DNA from: Cytophagaceae bacterium
Lineage (GTDB): Bacteria; Bacteroidota; Bacteroidia; Cytophagales; Flexibacteraceae
DNA length: 64,000 nucleotides
Assembly (NCBI GenBank): GCA_027485575.1
Contig: JAIXQU010000160.1
Location: 1 to 64,000, forward strand
Direction: 5' to 3'
Of this stretch, positions 17,436 to 27,592 are shown in pieces (within the stretch, counting starts at the first letter, position 1; every line of letters begins with the position of its first letter). Made by a program: the position numbers and the translations under genes. Under the pieces are notes generated by a model. The model did no database searches, had not been told where the DNA came from, and worked only from the letters and a program-made list of their open reading frames with translations.

Positions 17436-20048
17436 TTAAACCTCTAATGGAATTTGATTCATATTGATAAATTGAATCTCCTGGTTTTCCATAGTCAGCA
17501 TAATCAATCCATCCTTGTTGATTTTTCCAGCCAGGATTTCTTTCGAAAGTGGATTCATCACTTTTTGCTGGATAACTCTTTTTAAAGGCCTTGCCCCAAA
17601 TGTCGGGTCGTAACCCAAATCAGATAAAAAATTCAGTACCTGAGGCTCTGCTTCAACCAGAATTCCGTTTTCTGCCAGTCTTTGTTTTAATATTCCAAAT
17701 TGGATATCAACCACTTTTCTGATCTCTTCTCTGCTTAGCGGCCTGAACATGATCACCTCATCAATTCTATTTAAAAATTCAGGGCGGATGGTTTTTTTCA
17801 ACAACTCCATCAATTGGTCTTTTGTATCAAAGATCAAGTCGAAAGCATTCTTGTCATTTATTTTACTAAAATTTTCCTGAATCAGATTAGACCCCATATT
17901 ACTTGTCATTATAATTATGGTGTTTTTGAAATTTGCGGTCCTTCCTTTATTATCAGTTAACCTACCATCATCCAGAACCTGCAACAGAATATTGAAAACA
18001 TCTGGATGTGCTTTCTCGATTTCGTCCAAAAGGATGATGGAATAAGGGCGTTTTCTTACGGCCTCAGTAAGCTGTCCTCCTTCATCATATCCAACATATC
18101 CCGGAGGTGCTCCGACCAGTCTGCTTACCGTGTGTTTTTCCTGATATTCTGACATATCAATTCTAATCATGGCATTGTCATCATTGAATAAATAATCTGC
18201 CAGAGCCTTTGCAACTTCGGTTTTCCCGACTCCGGTAGGGCCAAGAAATATGAATGAACCGATTGGTCTTTTTGGATCCTGTAGTCCGGCACGACTTCTG
18301 CGAACCGCATCAGCAATGGCGTGAATGGCTTCATGCTGACCTGAGATTCTCTTTCCTAATTCATCTTCCAGTTTTAGGAGTTTTTCTCTGTCGGATTGGA
18401 GCATTTTGGACAGTGGAATACCCGTCCATTTGGCTACAACTTCCGCAATATCTTCGGAGGTCACCTCTTCCTTCAACATATTAGATTTTCCTGTTTCTCC
18501 CGGAATATTGTGGTAAGACAAAAGTCTTTCTTCAGCCTCCTTTATTTTCCCGTAACGCAACTCAGCCACCTTGCCGTAGTCACCTTGCCGTTCGGCCTGT
18601 TCGGCCTCAATTTTAAGCTTATCGATATTTTCTTTTTCTTTTCTTATGCCTTGAATTACGGTCTTTTCTCCTTCCCATTGTGCTTTCAATGCATTTCTTT
18701 TTTCCGAAAAATCAGCTATCTCTTTACTCAATTTGTTTTCTTTTTCCTTGTCATCTTCTCTTCTGATGGCTTCTCTTTCAATTTCCAGCTGCATAATTTG
18801 TCTTTGAATGGTATCCAGTTCTTCGGGAACAGAGTCTATTTCTATTCTTAGCTTACTTGCCGCCTCATCCATCAGGTCAATTGCCTTGTCAGGCAAAAAT
18901 CTTTCTGTTAAATACCGGTTAGATAACTCAACGCATGCGATAATGGCATCATCCTTAATTCTCACGCCATGGTGAAGTTCATATTTTTCTTTTATTCCCC
19001 TAAGGATCGATATTGAGGATTGTAAATCAGGCTCTTCGACATAGATTTCCTGAAAACGCCTTTCAAGTGCCTTGTCTTTTTCAATGTATTTTTGATACTC
19101 TTTTAATGTGGTGGCACCAATTGCATGAAGCTCACCTCTGGCCAATGCTGGTTTTAATAAGTTGGCCGCATCCATAGCGGATTCACCTCCACCAGCACCT
19201 ATCAGGGTATGGATTTCATCAATGAATAGTATAATTTCCCCCTCAGCGTCAATTACTTCCTTTATGACCCCTTTTAACCTTTCCTCAAACTCACCTTTAT
19301 ATTTTGCCCCGGCAACCAATAGTCCCATATCCAGAGAAATCACTTGCTTGGTCTTTAAGTTTTCAGGAACATCGCCAGAAACAATTCTTTGCGCAAGGCC
19401 TTCAACAATTGCAGTTTTTCCCACGCCTGGCTCGCCAAGTAGAATTGGATTATTTTTGGTTCTTCTACTTAAAATCTGAAGTAATCTTCTTATTTCATCA
19501 TCTCTACCAATAACTGGGTCTAGCCTACCTTCTAAGGCCATTTTGTTCAGATTGTTAGAATATTTCTCTAAAGCCTTAAATTTTGATTCGGCATTCGGGT
19601 CGGTTATTTTTTGTTTTTTCCGGATCTCAAGCATTGCCATTTTTAAAGGTTTTTCTGTTAATCCTGATTCTGAAAGTAGTTTTGCTACTGAATCATTTCC
19701 CATTGAAAGCCCAAGCAAGAGGTGGTCAACTGCCACGTATTCATCCCCAAATTCTTTAATTGAAGTGATAGCTTTTTGAAGCGCATCATGGGCTGGATTG
19801 CTTAAGCTCGGGCTGCCTGCGCCAGAAACTTTTGGGTAAGAATCTAAAATTGAGCTCAGTTTTAACTCAATACCAGACCTGGAAACAGAAAGTTTGTTGA
19901 AAACAAATTTGATAAGTTGGTCCTCCTCTTCAAGTATGGCTGATAGAATATGGGCTTTTTCAATTGCAGGATTGCTACGATTTGCAGCAAGCTGGGATGC
20001 TTCCTGAATGACTTCCTGGCTTTTAATTGTAAAGTTGTTAAGATTCAT
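17436..20048 (-). CDS. clpB: ClpB protein disaggregase
   Basis: Hexameric AAA+ chaperone that extracts polypeptides from aggregates with DnaK. The 870 residues show the standard order: double Clp-N domain (about 1-145), NBD1 with Walker A GEPGVGKT at 205-212, a coiled-coil middle domain (about 405-525) rich in Glu/Lys/Arg, NBD2 with Walker A GPTGVGKT at 603-610, and the ClpB C-terminal domain. The middle domain distinguishes it from ClpA and ClpC. No CIRCE-type inverted repeat was found in the short upstream region, so heat regulation is not visible. Confidence 0.97.
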   Translation of the reverse strand: MNLNNFTIKSQEVIQEASQLAANRSNPAIEKAHILSAILEEEDQLIKFVFNKLSVSRSGIELKLSSILDSYPKVSGAGSPSLSNPAHDALQKAITSIKEFGDEYVAVDHLLLGLSMGNDSVAKLLSESGLTEKPLKMAMLEIRKKQKITDPNAESKFKALEKYSNNLNKMALEGRLDPVIGRDDEIRRLLQILSRRTKNNPILLGEPGVGKTAIVEGLAQRIVSGDVPENLKTKQVISLDMGLLVAGAKYKGEFEERLKGVIKEVIDAEGEIILFIDEIHTLIGAGGGESAMDAANLLKPALARGELHAIGATTLKEYQKYIEKDKALERRFQEIYVEEPDLQSSISILRGIKEKYELHHGVRIKDDAIIACVELSNRYLTERFLPDKAIDLMDEAASKLRIEIDSVPEELDTIQRQIMQLEIEREAIRREDDKEKENKLSKEIADFSEKRNALKAQWEGEKTVIQGIRKEKENIDKLKIEAEQAERQGDYGKVAELRYGKIKEAEERLLSYHNIPGETGKSNMLKEEVTSEDIAEVVAKWTGIPLSKMLQSDREKLLKLEDELGKRISGQHEAIHAIADAVRRSRAGLQDPKRPIGSFIFLGPTGVGKTEVAKALADYLFNDDNAMIRIDMSEYQEKHTVSRLVGAPPGYVGYDEGGQLTEAVRKRPYSIILLDEIEKAHPDVFNILLQVLDDGRLTDNKGRTANFKNTIIIMTSNMGSNLIQENFSKINDKNAFDLIFDTKDQLMELLKKTIRPEFLNRIDEVIMFRPLSREEIRKVVDIQFGILKQRLAENGILVEAEPQVLNFLSDLGYDPTFGARPLKRVIQQKVMNPLSKEILAGKINKDGLIMLTMENQEIQFINMNQIPLEV

Positions 20049-20101
20049 TGTTTGATGATTTTAAATTGATTTTTTCAAAACTCAATCCAAAGCACCAAAA
20101 A

Positions 20102-20135
20102 AGACAAAATGGCTGATAATCAGATCTTTCAGCCA
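20102..20135 (-). terminator. Terminator of the thioesterase-pdeM operon
   Basis: TGGCTGA (20110-20116) pairs with TCAGCCA (20129-20135); on the minus strand the hairpin is followed by a T-rich tract (TTTTGTCTTTTTT). It lies between the end of the phosphoesterase gene and the start of clpB. The loop is 12 nt, so the stem is modest. Confidence 0.55.
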
Positions 20136-20201
20136 CTAAAAACGGTCAAATTGACTTGGTTTTAGTGACTGATTTGTTAGAATCAGGTAAAAAAGTCTTA
20201 T

Positions 20202-20897
20202 TTATAAAATTGAGCTTCCTTCTATTAGCCGGATAGAATTCCCTGCCAGTGCAAAAAATTGGTCAGTAGAATTTGGCTTTATCGAAACAGAACCTGTAAA
20301 CACACCAAAAGAAGGAAAGCAGAGGTGATTGTTGCCTTTCCAAAAGCAGGGGACTTTAACATTTTGCCTTCCGGAACCAAAAAGGGAAACTGCCGGATGA
20401 ATATGACCACAAAAATTGAATCCCTTTTCTGAATGAATTTGTGGCTCATGTGTGCAATAAAAAGGGCCTATCGTAAGATCCGGGTGAATATTAAGACCCA
20501 TTTCTTCAAAGTAGTTTAGTCCAGACTTATCATGATTTCCCAGGACAAGGTCAAAGGAGGTTTCTTTGAATTGTTTTCTCCAATTTTCGAATCGATGAAA
20601 ATCACTGTTAAAGTCGCTGTGGAAAATATCACCAAGAAATATGATTCTTTCTGGCTGAAACTCTAGTAATATCTTGTGGATTTGGGAAAAAGTTTCCAAT
20701 CCTGCCTGAGTGGGGATACCGATTCCTGATTTCCGGAAATGAGAAATTTTACCAAGATGACAATCGGATAGAAAAATGGTAGATTCTTTTTTCCAAAAGG
20801 CAAACTTTGCGGGGAAAAGAGAAATCAGTTCACCTTTTAACTCTATTTCGGCATGGGATGGTTTTTTCTTATCTGAATCGTTAACTTTTAACATCAA
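20202..20897 (-). CDS. pdeM: PdeM-like metallophosphoesterase
   Basis: 231-residue calcineurin-like phosphoesterase with the metal-binding motifs DCHLGK, GDIFHSD, GNHDKS and GHIHPAVS. These, with the C-terminal CFWKGNNHLCFPSFGVFTG region, match the ligase-associated DNA damage response endonuclease family. In most genomes that family sits beside ATP-dependent DNA ligase, Lhr-like helicase and exonuclease genes; none is here, so it is a stand-alone copy. The start overlaps the 3' end of the thioesterase gene by 17 bp, so it is translated from the same mRNA. Confidence 0.85.
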   Translation of the reverse strand: MMLKVNDSDKKKPSHAEIELKGELISLFPAKFAFWKKESTIFLSDCHLGKISHFRKSGIGIPTQAGLETFSQIHKILLEFQPERIIFLGDIFHSDFNSDFHRFENWRKQFKETSFDLVLGNHDKSGLNYFEEMGLNIHPDLTIGPFYCTHEPQIHSEKGFNFCGHIHPAVSLFGSGRQNVKVPCFWKGNNHLCFPSFGVFTGSVSIKPNSTDQFFALAGNSIRLIEGSSIL

Positions 20898-21399
20898 GGA
20901 TACTGTGAAGTTCAGTAGCTTCTTCAGGCTTAATTCTCCCGGCCAGCAAAAGTCTTAATTGCCTCCTTTTTAAGGCACCATGGAAGAACTTCCATTCATC
21001 TTCAGTTTCGGGTTCTATTTCAGGAACATCAATTGGTCTTCCATTTTGGTCTACAGCAACAAAGGTAAAAAATGCCTCATTTGACCTTTCTTTAATTCCT
21101 CTCATATTGTCTTCGGTATCAGCGACTACATGCACTTCCATAGAGGAATTAAATGAACGGGTAACTTTTGCTGAAATGGTAACTACCGAACCGAGTTTGA
21201 TTGCTTTAGAGAAATTAAGATTGTCAACTGAAGCCGTAACTACAATTCTTTGGCTGTGTCTCTGGGCTGCAATTGCGGCAACAATATCCATAAAATGCAT
21301 CATCCGCCCACCCATAAGGTTGTTTAAGGTATTGGTGTCGTTTGGAAGGACAAATTCAGTAGAGCTAACAAACGATTGTTGTGGATGCCTTTTTTTCAT
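20881..21399 (-). CDS. Acyl-CoA thioesterase (hotdog fold)
   Basis: YciA/BACH-type hotdog thioesterase hydrolysing acyl-CoA to free acid and CoA. Family markers are NDTNTLNNLMGGRMMHFMD with the catalytic-helix Asp, then AAIAAQRHS and FTFVAVDQNGRP. The ATG at 21399 (MKKRHPQQ) is chosen over an ATG 15 codons upstream because homologues begin near here and a perfect -7 element ends 4 nt before it. If that promoter is used, the mRNA would be nearly leaderless. It overlaps pdeM downstream. Confidence 0.87.
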   Translation of the reverse strand: MKKRHPQQSFVSSTEFVLPNDTNTLNNLMGGRMMHFMDIVAAIAAQRHSQRIVVTASVDNLNFSKAIKLGSVVTISAKVTRSFNSSMEVHVVADTEDNMRGIKERSNEAFFTFVAVDQNGRPIDVPEIEPETEDEWKFFHGALKRRQLRLLLAGRIKPEEATELHSILDVKS

Positions 21400-21403
21400 T
21401 TGG

Positions 21404-21411
21404 CAAAGATA
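21404..21411 (-). promoter_or_regulatory. -7 element directly before the thioesterase ATG
   Basis: TATCTTTG on the minus strand is an exact TAnnTTTG match. Only 4 nt separate its last base from the ATG at 21399, so transcription would start at or next to the start codon. A TTTG at the usual -33 distance was not seen; the closest is 10 nt upstream. Confidence 0.4.
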
Positions 21412-21450
21412 GTCATTAAGGCAAAGTTGATGGGCTTCTGACAAATAAAA

Positions 21451-21481
21451 AATGGCTCACAGTCAAGAACTGTGAGCCATT
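21451..21481 (-). terminator. Orphan terminator hairpin
   Basis: AATGGCTCACAGT (21451-21463) and ACTGTGAGCCATT (21469-21481) form a perfect 13-bp stem with a 5-nt loop, then TTTTTTATTT on the minus strand. It stands about 50 bp upstream of the thioesterase start. Confidence 0.85.
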
Positions 21482-21486
21482 ATCAA

Positions 21487-21534
21487 TCAATCGTTCAACC
21501 AAGAATAGAAATCGGTGTTGTATGTGACAGGCAT
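21487..21534 (-). CDS. Very small ORF within the candidate sRNA
   Basis: ATG to TGA encodes MPVTYNTDFYSWLND. The YxTDFYxWL pattern resembles, from memory, the start of DUF29-type proteins, but there is no continuation, so it is either a tiny peptide, a remnant or chance. No ribosome-binding site is obvious, which means little in this phylum. Confidence 0.2.
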   Translation of the reverse strand: MPVTYNTDFYSWLND

Positions 21535-21563
21535 ATGCAATTCCGATTACTGAAACAAATGTA

Positions 21564-22023
21564 TGGCGATCATTCTAAGAAGACTTGCCACAAACTCTCT
21601 TTTGCTGACCGAAGTATTAATTCAAGGGATACCATCAATTTTTCGATTTAGGATGCGAAAAATCGAATAAAACATCCATTAAAAATTAAAGGTTACATTC
21701 TTCTAAAACCATAGAAAAAGCCATAACACAGGTAAAAATTCGTTTTTTACGACAGAGAAGATTGAATAGTGAATACAGGTCCACTGAAATCTTACATGAT
21801 GCCCATTTTGGAAGTCGGGAAAGAAATTTAATGATAAAGAATTCGTTTGGCACCAAAATCTTAAAATTGGGACTGGTTTATAAGGAGCAAACTCCAGGCA
21901 AGGTTTAAAATGAACCTAAAATTCTGATGAAAAACAGGAATGGTTCCGAACTTTTCCAGAGGTGGAAAATTGAAGTCATTAAAGTAAATGTCGTTTTTAA
22001 AACCCGGAAAGTTTCGGATTAAT
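21564..22023. other. Non-coding stretch before the amidase gene
   Basis: About 460 bp with no ORF over 60 codons in any frame, AT-rich, containing several short A and T runs. No tRNA, repeat or convincing hairpin was identified. It may be decayed coding sequence. Confidence 0.5.
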
Positions 22024-22809
22024 CTACTCCAAATCTTCTTTGTATTTGACTATGGCTTTAAAAATTCCTTTTGCGGCGACTTCCTGCCCATCCGAACTTT
22101 TAAGAATTTTCTCTTCTTTTGAGTGGGTAAGATAACCCAGTTCAATAAGAACAGCAGGCATAGACGTTTTCCAAAGCACAATAAACCCTGCCTGTTTTAC
22201 TCCACGGCTATTCTTACCATCTATATTCTCAAATTGTTGTTCCACCTTTTGAGCGAATGAGAGCGATCTGTCTATATAAGCGTTTTGGATATTCGAAAAA
22301 AAGATGTGGGCAAGTGGGGAGTTGGGATCAAAACCACCATATTTTTTCAGGTAGTTGTCTTCTTTGAGCACTACGGCATTTTCCCTTTTTGCCACTCTGA
22401 GATTACCCTCTGTGGTATGCAGTCCCATGGCATAGGTTTCTGAGCCCGAAACATGGCCTGGCCCGGAATTACAATGGATAGAAATAAATAAATCGGCATT
22501 GTTTCTGTTGGCAATTTCAGCCCGTTCATGTAGTTCAATAAAATTATCAGTCATTCGGGTGTAAATAATTTTTACATCCGGGTATTTGGCCTTTATCAAC
22601 TTGCCAAGTTTTAGAACTACAGATAGGGTTACATCTTTTTCATTGGTTTTTTTTCCATGGGTGCCGGGATCTTTTCCACCATGTCCGGCATCAAGAACAA
22701 TGGTTTTAACCTTGTATTTTTTGTTTTCAACTTTAAAGGACAGAAATAATGCCCCAAAAAGAGAAAAAAGTAAGAATATAATGGTAAGTCTGAACGTTAT
22801 GATTGGCAT
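22024..22809 (-). CDS. N-acetylmuramoyl-L-alanine amidase
   Basis: Amidase_3 family zinc enzyme cutting the bond between N-acetylmuramic acid and L-alanine in peptidoglycan. The 261 residues start with a hydrophobic signal (FRLTIIFLLFSLFGALFLSF). Metal and catalytic landmarks are VLDAGHGGKDPG (first His), ELHERAEIAN (Glu), LFISIHCNSG (second His) and AVLIELGYLTH (final Glu). A segment between the second His and the final Glu is longer than in minimal AmiC domains, as is usual in Bacteroidota. It is divergent from the LptD-like gene, with promoters in the 61-bp gap. Confidence 0.93.
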   Translation of the reverse strand: MPIITFRLTIIFLLFSLFGALFLSFKVENKKYKVKTIVLDAGHGGKDPGTHGKKTNEKDVTLSVVLKLGKLIKAKYPDVKIIYTRMTDNFIELHERAEIANRNNADLFISIHCNSGPGHVSGSETYAMGLHTTEGNLRVAKRENAVVLKEDNYLKKYGGFDPNSPLAHIFFSNIQNAYIDRSLSFAQKVEQQFENIDGKNSRGVKQAGFIVLWKTSMPAVLIELGYLTHSKEEKILKSSDGQEVAAKGIFKAIVKYKEDLE

Positions 22810-22833
22810 TGGCGCCGCTATGTCTTAATTTTG
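22803..22833 (+). promoter_or_regulatory. Promoter of the LptD-like gene
   Basis: TTGG (22803-22806) and TAATTTTG (22826-22833, exact TAnnTTTG) are spaced by about 19-20 nt, with the TTG start codon 37 nt downstream. The -33 box overlaps the 5' end of the divergent amidase gene. Confidence 0.55.
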
Positions 22834-22870
22834 TCGCAAAATTGCAAAAACCTTTGCTACCAACGCTGCT

Positions 22871-25645
22871 TTGTATCGAATCTGTTTTATAGCCCTTCAG
22901 ATATTTTTCTGGCTATTGCCTTTTGTGGTCGAAGCTCAGGTAAAACCAGGAACCTTGAAACCAAGGCCAGCCAAAAACCGGTTGGCTAAAAAATCAACAA
23001 CCTCTTCCCGTGGAAACAACAAAAATCAAAATTTAAAAAAGCAGAATGTTGCTGAATTACAAATAGATACGGTAGACAGAAATGTAACACTCACTCCAGA
23101 TTCAAATAGAAAGGATACCGTAGAATTGGTTGTTGAAACCGGCACAAGCGACCTTGAAGATGAAGTGAAATATTCAGCAGAAGATTCTGTAGTTTATAAT
23201 GCCGCTGCTTCAAAAGTTTTTTTATTTCATAAAGCAAAGGTTGATTACACAAATTTAAGTCTTACCGCAGAGTATATTGAAATAGATCTTTCCAAAAGTA
23301 TTGCGTTTGCAAAGGGAATTCCTGATTCAACTGGAAAACTCAAAGGGAAACCAATTTTTACCCAGGGTGCCGATAAGTATGAGGCCAATTCCATGACCTA
23401 TAACTTCAAAACCAAAAGGGCAAAAATTCAAGGAATTGTAACCCAGCAGGGAGAAGGCTATATACATGGAGAATCTGTAAAGAAAACACCTGACAATGAA
23501 ATGTATATCAAAGATGCCCAATACACTACCTGTAACCTGGAACATCCCCATTTTCATATTCAGGCCACTAAAATAAAAGTTATTCCCGGCAAAAAGCTTG
23601 TTACGGGCCCTTTCAATATCCATTTTATGGATTTGCCTACGCCTTTTGGTTTTGGTTTTGGAATATTCCCTACACCTCAAAGTGCTTCATCAGGAATTAT
23701 TGTCCCTACTTATGGTGAAGCGGTGGATAGAGGGTTCTTTTTAAGAAATGGTGGATATTATTGGCATGTCAATGATTATGTTGATGCCCGGTTTTTAGCC
23801 GACATCTATTCTAAAGGTAGCTATGGATTTTCAGTTTTATCGGGATACAAAAAAAGATATTCCTATAGCGGCAACTTAGATTTACGGTACACAAAACGAA
23901 TTGCGGGAGATGATAATTTATCAGATGTTGGTGAGGACTTTTGGTTGCAATGGAGCCATATGCCCGAAACAAGAGGAACTTCTTCTTTTTCGGCTTCTGT
24001 CAATCTGGGTACTTCTACATTTAACAACCGAAACTCCTTCAGCGCTACTAATTACCTTTCTTCCACATTTTCTTCCAATGTTTCATATTCAAAGACATTT
24101 AAAGGAACTCCTTTTAGCCTTGGACTAAATGCAAGACAGCAGCAAAACGTGGTGACCAAACAAGTAGATCTGGATCTTCCAACTTTCAATCTAAACATGA
24201 ACCGTATTTACCCATTTAAAAGGGGAAGTTCATCTGGGAAAACCTGGTGGGAAAAAATAAGTTTTGCCTATACCATGTCAGCCCAAAACTCAATTAGCAA
24301 TGCGAAAGTTCCTACCCAGGCTTTAAATGGGGCAACGGTAATAAAGGAGTCTAATGTTCTTAATGACAGTATTTTGCCCTTCGGCCAGAAAAATTTCAAA
24401 CCTCTGTTGGACAGAATGAAAAATGGAATGAAGCACACCATTCCTGTTTCTACTTCTTTCAGTGTTTTAAAATATATCCAGGTTGCCCCAAGCTTTAATT
24501 ATGAGGAATACTGGTATCTGAAGCAATTGGATTACCGATGGGTAAATGAAAAAAAGGGAGTCGATATCGATACAATCAGGAAGTTTTCCAGGGCCTTCAA
24601 TTACAATAGTGGCATATCATTTCAGACAAGGGTTTATGGGTTGTTCTTTGTAAAAAAAGCAGGAATTGAGGCCATCAGACATATTCTTAATCCAAGCATT
24701 GGTTTTAGTTACCGACCAGATTTTTCAGATCCTAAGTTTGGAATGACCAAAGAAATTCAAGTAGATACAAATGGTAAAATTGATAGGTTGAGTCCTTTTG
24801 CGAACGCAGTTTATGGTGGAGCGCCAACAAGAGGAGAAAGTGGGTCCGTTAATTTTTCCGTTTCAAATACTTTTGAAATGAAAGTCAAAAACAAGAAAGA
24901 TACCACTGGTAAAGAGCCATTTAAGAAAATCAATTTACTAGACAATTTGAATTTTGGTTCTTCTTACAACCTGGCTGCCGATTCTTTTCAACTAGCTCCT
25001 ATTAATATTTCGGCCAGAACAACCCTTTTTGGAAATCTAAATGTCAACCTGAATGGAATAGTGGATCCCTATGCTTTTCAAGCCCCTGTTCTGAATGCTG
25101 ATGGAAAAGAGATAAAAGCCCAAAGAAGGACTCCGGTTTATGCCTGGAATGCCAGTAAAGGAATCGGACAATTAAGCTCATTTAATCTGGCTTTGAGTAC
25201 AAGCCTGAATCCAAAAGCAAGAGAGAAAAAAACATCACCCAAAAAGAAGCTCACCCCGCAGGATGAACGCGAACTTGATTTTATTAATGCCAATCCTGAT
25301 TTATATGTCGATTTTAATATTCCGTGGAATTTAAACCTTGCTTATAACCTAACGTATTCAAAATCGGGGTTTGCCAAATCGGCAATAGTTCAGTCTGTTA
25401 CTTTTAGTGGTGATGTCAATTTAACTGCCAAGTGGAAAGTAGGATTTAATTCAGGTTATGACTTTGTTAATAAAACCCTTGTCTATCCCAACATCAATAT
25501 TTACCGAGATTTACATTGCTGGGAAATGCGGTTTAACTGGGTTCCAACCGGTAACAGAGGTTCATATTCAATTGACATCAACGTAAAAGCATCCGTTTTA
25601 CAAGATCTTAAACTTAGCAGAAGAAGAAGCTGGTTTGATAGATAA
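22871..25645 (+). CDS. lptD: LptD/OstA-like LPS-assembly outer membrane protein
   Basis: 924 residues. After a signal peptide (TTG start at 22871; [17 protein letters not shown]) and a Lys/Asn-rich linker, residues ~100-260 form an OstA/LptA-like jellyroll ([19 protein letters not shown] ... [17 protein letters not shown]). The rest is a beta-barrel of alternating short strands and ends in an amphipathic strand. It should receive lipopolysaccharide from the Lpt bridge and insert it into the outer membrane. No separate lptE lies nearby. No in-frame ATG precedes the signal peptide, so TTG is accepted. Confidence 0.86.
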   Translation: MYRICFIALQIFFWLLPFVVEAQVKPGTLKPRPAKNRLAKKSTTSSRGNNKNQNLKKQNVAELQIDTVDRNVTLTPDSNRKDTVELVVETGTSDLEDEVKYSAEDSVVYNAAASKVFLFHKAKVDYTNLSLTAEYIEIDLSKSIAFAKGIPDSTGKLKGKPIFTQGADKYEANSMTYNFKTKRAKIQGIVTQQGEGYIHGESVKKTPDNEMYIKDAQYTTCNLEHPHFHIQATKIKVIPGKKLVTGPFNIHFMDLPTPFGFGFGIFPTPQSASSGIIVPTYGEAVDRGFFLRNGGYYWHVNDYVDARFLADIYSKGSYGFSVLSGYKKRYSYSGNLDLRYTKRIAGDDNLSDVGEDFWLQWSHMPETRGTSSFSASVNLGTSTFNNRNSFSATNYLSSTFSSNVSYSKTFKGTPFSLGLNARQQQNVVTKQVDLDLPTFNLNMNRIYPFKRGSSSGKTWWEKISFAYTMSAQNSISNAKVPTQALNGATVIKESNVLNDSILPFGQKNFKPLLDRMKNGMKHTIPVSTSFSVLKYIQVAPSFNYEEYWYLKQLDYRWVNEKKGVDIDTIRKFSRAFNYNSGISFQTRVYGLFFVKKAGIEAIRHILNPSIGFSYRPDFSDPKFGMTKEIQVDTNGKIDRLSPFANAVYGGAPTRGESGSVNFSVSNTFEMKVKNKKDTTGKEPFKKINLLDNLNFGSSYNLAADSFQLAPINISARTTLFGNLNVNLNGIVDPYAFQAPVLNADGKEIKAQRRTPVYAWNASKGIGQLSSFNLALSTSLNPKAREKKTSPKKKLTPQDERELDFINANPDLYVDFNIPWNLNLAYNLTYSKSGFAKSAIVQSVTFSGDVNLTAKWKVGFNSGYDFVNKTLVYPNINIYRDLHCWEMRFNWVPTGNRGSYSIDINVKASVLQDLKLSRRRSWFDR

Positions 25646-25653
25646 ATCAAATT

Positions 25654-26253
25654 ATGAAAAGCGTATCAGATACTCCAAATCCAGAATATTTTATCCATGA
25701 GTCTTCTTATGTGGACGAGGGAGTAGAAATAGGCCCAGGCTGTAAAGTTTGGCATTTTTGCCATTTGATGGCTCCATCAAAATTGGGGACAGGTTGCAAC
25801 CTTGGCCAAAATGTTGTGGTTTCTCCACAAGTCGTATTGGGTAACAATGTGAAAGTCCAGAACAATGTATCTATTTATACGGGTGTGGTTTGCGAGGATG
25901 ATGTGTTCCTCGGTCCAAGTATGGTATTTACCAATGTCTACAATCCCAGAAGTGCAATAAACCGAAAAAGTGAATTCCTGAAAACCTTGGTTAAGAAAGG
26001 GGCAACCATCGGTGCCAATGCCACGATAGTATGTGGAATCGAAATCGGCCAATATGCATTTATTGGCGCAGGCGCAGTGGTTAATAGAAATGTTCCTGAT
26101 TTTGCTCTTGTGGTTGGAAATCCTGCAAAACAAATCGGATGGATGAGCAAATATGGGAAGCGGCTGTTTTTTAGTGAAGACAAAACTGCCATTTGCCCGG
26201 AAAGTGATGAAGTATATGTGATTGAAGCCGGGGTAGTATCCATCAGGAAATAA
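25654..26253 (+). CDS. WbpD-like nucleotide-sugar N-acetyltransferase
   Basis: 199-residue left-handed beta-helix acyltransferase with about ten hexapeptide turns (for example [42 protein letters not shown]). The central VWHFCHLM and [10 protein letters not shown] segments match WbpD-type UDP-2-acetamido-3-amino-2,3-dideoxyglucuronate N-acetyltransferases. It lies 8 bp after the LptD-like gene and 30 bp before a UDP-sugar dehydrogenase, so the cluster probably makes a surface-polysaccharide precursor. Exact substrate is inferred. Confidence 0.82.
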   Translation: MKSVSDTPNPEYFIHESSYVDEGVEIGPGCKVWHFCHLMAPSKLGTGCNLGQNVVVSPQVVLGNNVKVQNNVSIYTGVVCEDDVFLGPSMVFTNVYNPRSAINRKSEFLKTLVKKGATIGANATIVCGIEIGQYAFIGAGAVVNRNVPDFALVVGNPAKQIGWMSKYGKRLFFSEDKTAICPESDEVYVIEAGVVSIRK

Positions 26254-26283
26254 CCGATATCAAACCAAACCAGAAAAACGAAA

Positions 26284-27573
26284 ATGAAAACAAAAATAAA
26301 TCTCCAAAACACTATTATTTCAGTGACCGGTCTTGGGTATGTTGGACTTCCAATTGCCTTGGCCTTTGGTCATAAATTTCCGGTTGTAGGCTTTGATATA
26401 AACCCTGACCGGATAAAGTTGATGCAGGATGGCATTGATCCAAGTGGGGAGGTGACTTCGGAAGAATTTAATGGGGTAAACATTGAGTTTTCTGCCAACC
26501 CAGCTTTTTTAAGAAAAGCAAATTTTCACATTGTGGCTGTACCTACGCCAATAGATGCCCATACAATGCCTGATTTAGGTCCATTGCTTTCGGCAACCAT
26601 CACCATTGCAAAATCTTTGAAACCAGGGGATTATGTTGTTTTTGAAAGCACAACCTATCCGGCTTGTACCGAAGAAGAATGCGTGCCTTTGTTGGAAGAA
26701 ATTTCAGGATTGTCCATGGGTAAAGACTTTAAAGTAGGTTTTTCTCCGGAGCGGATTAATCCGGGAGATAAGGAGCATACTCTTTCCAATGTGATAAAGG
26801 TGGTTTCCGGAAATGATGAAGAAGCCCTTGAATACATTTCTGCAGTTTACGGATGTATAGTTGAGGCGGGTATTTATAAAGCCAGTTCAATAAAAGTGGC
26901 TGAGGCTGCAAAGATTATTGAAAATACCCAGAGAGACTTGAATATCGCCTTGATGAACGAAATCAGTATGATTTGCGATAGGTTGAACATCAATACTTTT
27001 GAAGTTCTGGAGGCAGCTGGGACCAAATGGAATTTTTTAAAATTTACCCCAGGTCTGGTTGGTGGCCATTGTATTGGTGTTGATCCTTATTATTTAACAT
27101 ACAAATCAAAAGCCCTTGGCCATGACCCAAAAATAATTTTGGCAGGAAGGTACACCAACGACCAAATGCCCGGTTACATTGCCAAAAAGACTGTTCAAAA
27201 GGTTGTAAAACAAGGAAAAAGTCCATCAGAGTCCAGAGTCCTTGTTTTGGGCGCCACCTTTAAAGAAGGTGTAAGCGATGTTAGAAATTCTAAAGTGGCC
27301 GAATTGGTTCAGGAACTAAAAGCATATTCGCTGCATGTAGACGTTGTGGACCCCCTTGCTGATAAAGAAGCATTGCATGAAGAGTATCAAATTCAGGTTT
27401 TAGAAAAGCCTCAAGGTAAATATGATGCAATTGTCCTGGCCGTGGCCCACAAACCATTTTTAGAGATCGACAATAAAACCCTTCAAAGTTGGGCAAACTT
27501 TCCAGCCCTTTTGGTTGATATAAAAGGTCTTTTTAGAAAACGAGCTGAAGGATTCGAATATTGGTCTTTGTAA
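26284..27573 (+). CDS. UDP-N-acetylhexosamine 6-dehydrogenase (TviB/WbpO type)
   Basis: 429 residues. NAD-dependent four-electron oxidation of C6 of a UDP-N-acetylhexosamine to the uronic acid. GLGYVGLPIALAFG (about residues 16-29) is the NAD-binding motif; the catalytic Cys lies in GLVGGHCIGVDPYYL (about 257-271). GTKWNFLKFTPGL and LAGRYTNDQMPGY are typical of the TviB/WbpO branch rather than UDP-glucose dehydrogenase. It supplies the substrate class used by the WbpD-like enzyme just upstream, consistent with a common O-antigen or capsule pathway. Confidence 0.88.
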   Translation: MKTKINLQNTIISVTGLGYVGLPIALAFGHKFPVVGFDINPDRIKLMQDGIDPSGEVTSEEFNGVNIEFSANPAFLRKANFHIVAVPTPIDAHTMPDLGPLLSATITIAKSLKPGDYVVFESTTYPACTEEECVPLLEEISGLSMGKDFKVGFSPERINPGDKEHTLSNVIKVVSGNDEEALEYISAVYGCIVEAGIYKASSIKVAEAAKIIENTQRDLNIALMNEISMICDRLNINTFEVLEAAGTKWNFLKFTPGLVGGHCIGVDPYYLTYKSKALGHDPKIILAGRYTNDQMPGYIAKKTVQKVVKQGKSPSESRVLVLGATFKEGVSDVRNSKVAELVQELKAYSLHVDVVDPLADKEALHEEYQIQVLEKPQGKYDAIVLAVAHKPFLEIDNKTLQSWANFPALLVDIKGLFRKRAEGFEYWSL

Positions 27574-27592
27574 TCACCACTAACCAAAAAAA

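Larger units (their letters stand above)
21445..21550 (-). ncRNA. Candidate small RNA upstream of a strong terminator
   Basis: On the minus strand a TACATTTG element (21563-21556) is followed about 100 nt later by a perfect 13-bp terminator hairpin (21451-21463 with 21469-21481) and a T run. The preceding coding gene on this strand ends more than 540 bp upstream, so the terminator needs another transcript. AATCGG and CCGATT within the region can form an internal stem. The region also includes a 15-codon ORF. This is a prediction from signals only. Confidence 0.4.

Noticed and set aside
20169-20186. CTGATT/AATCAG palindrome between pdeM and clpB, considered as a heat-shock operator
   Set aside because: Only 6 bp per arm with no match to CIRCE or another known operator, and it lies beyond the terminator-like hairpin relative to clpB.
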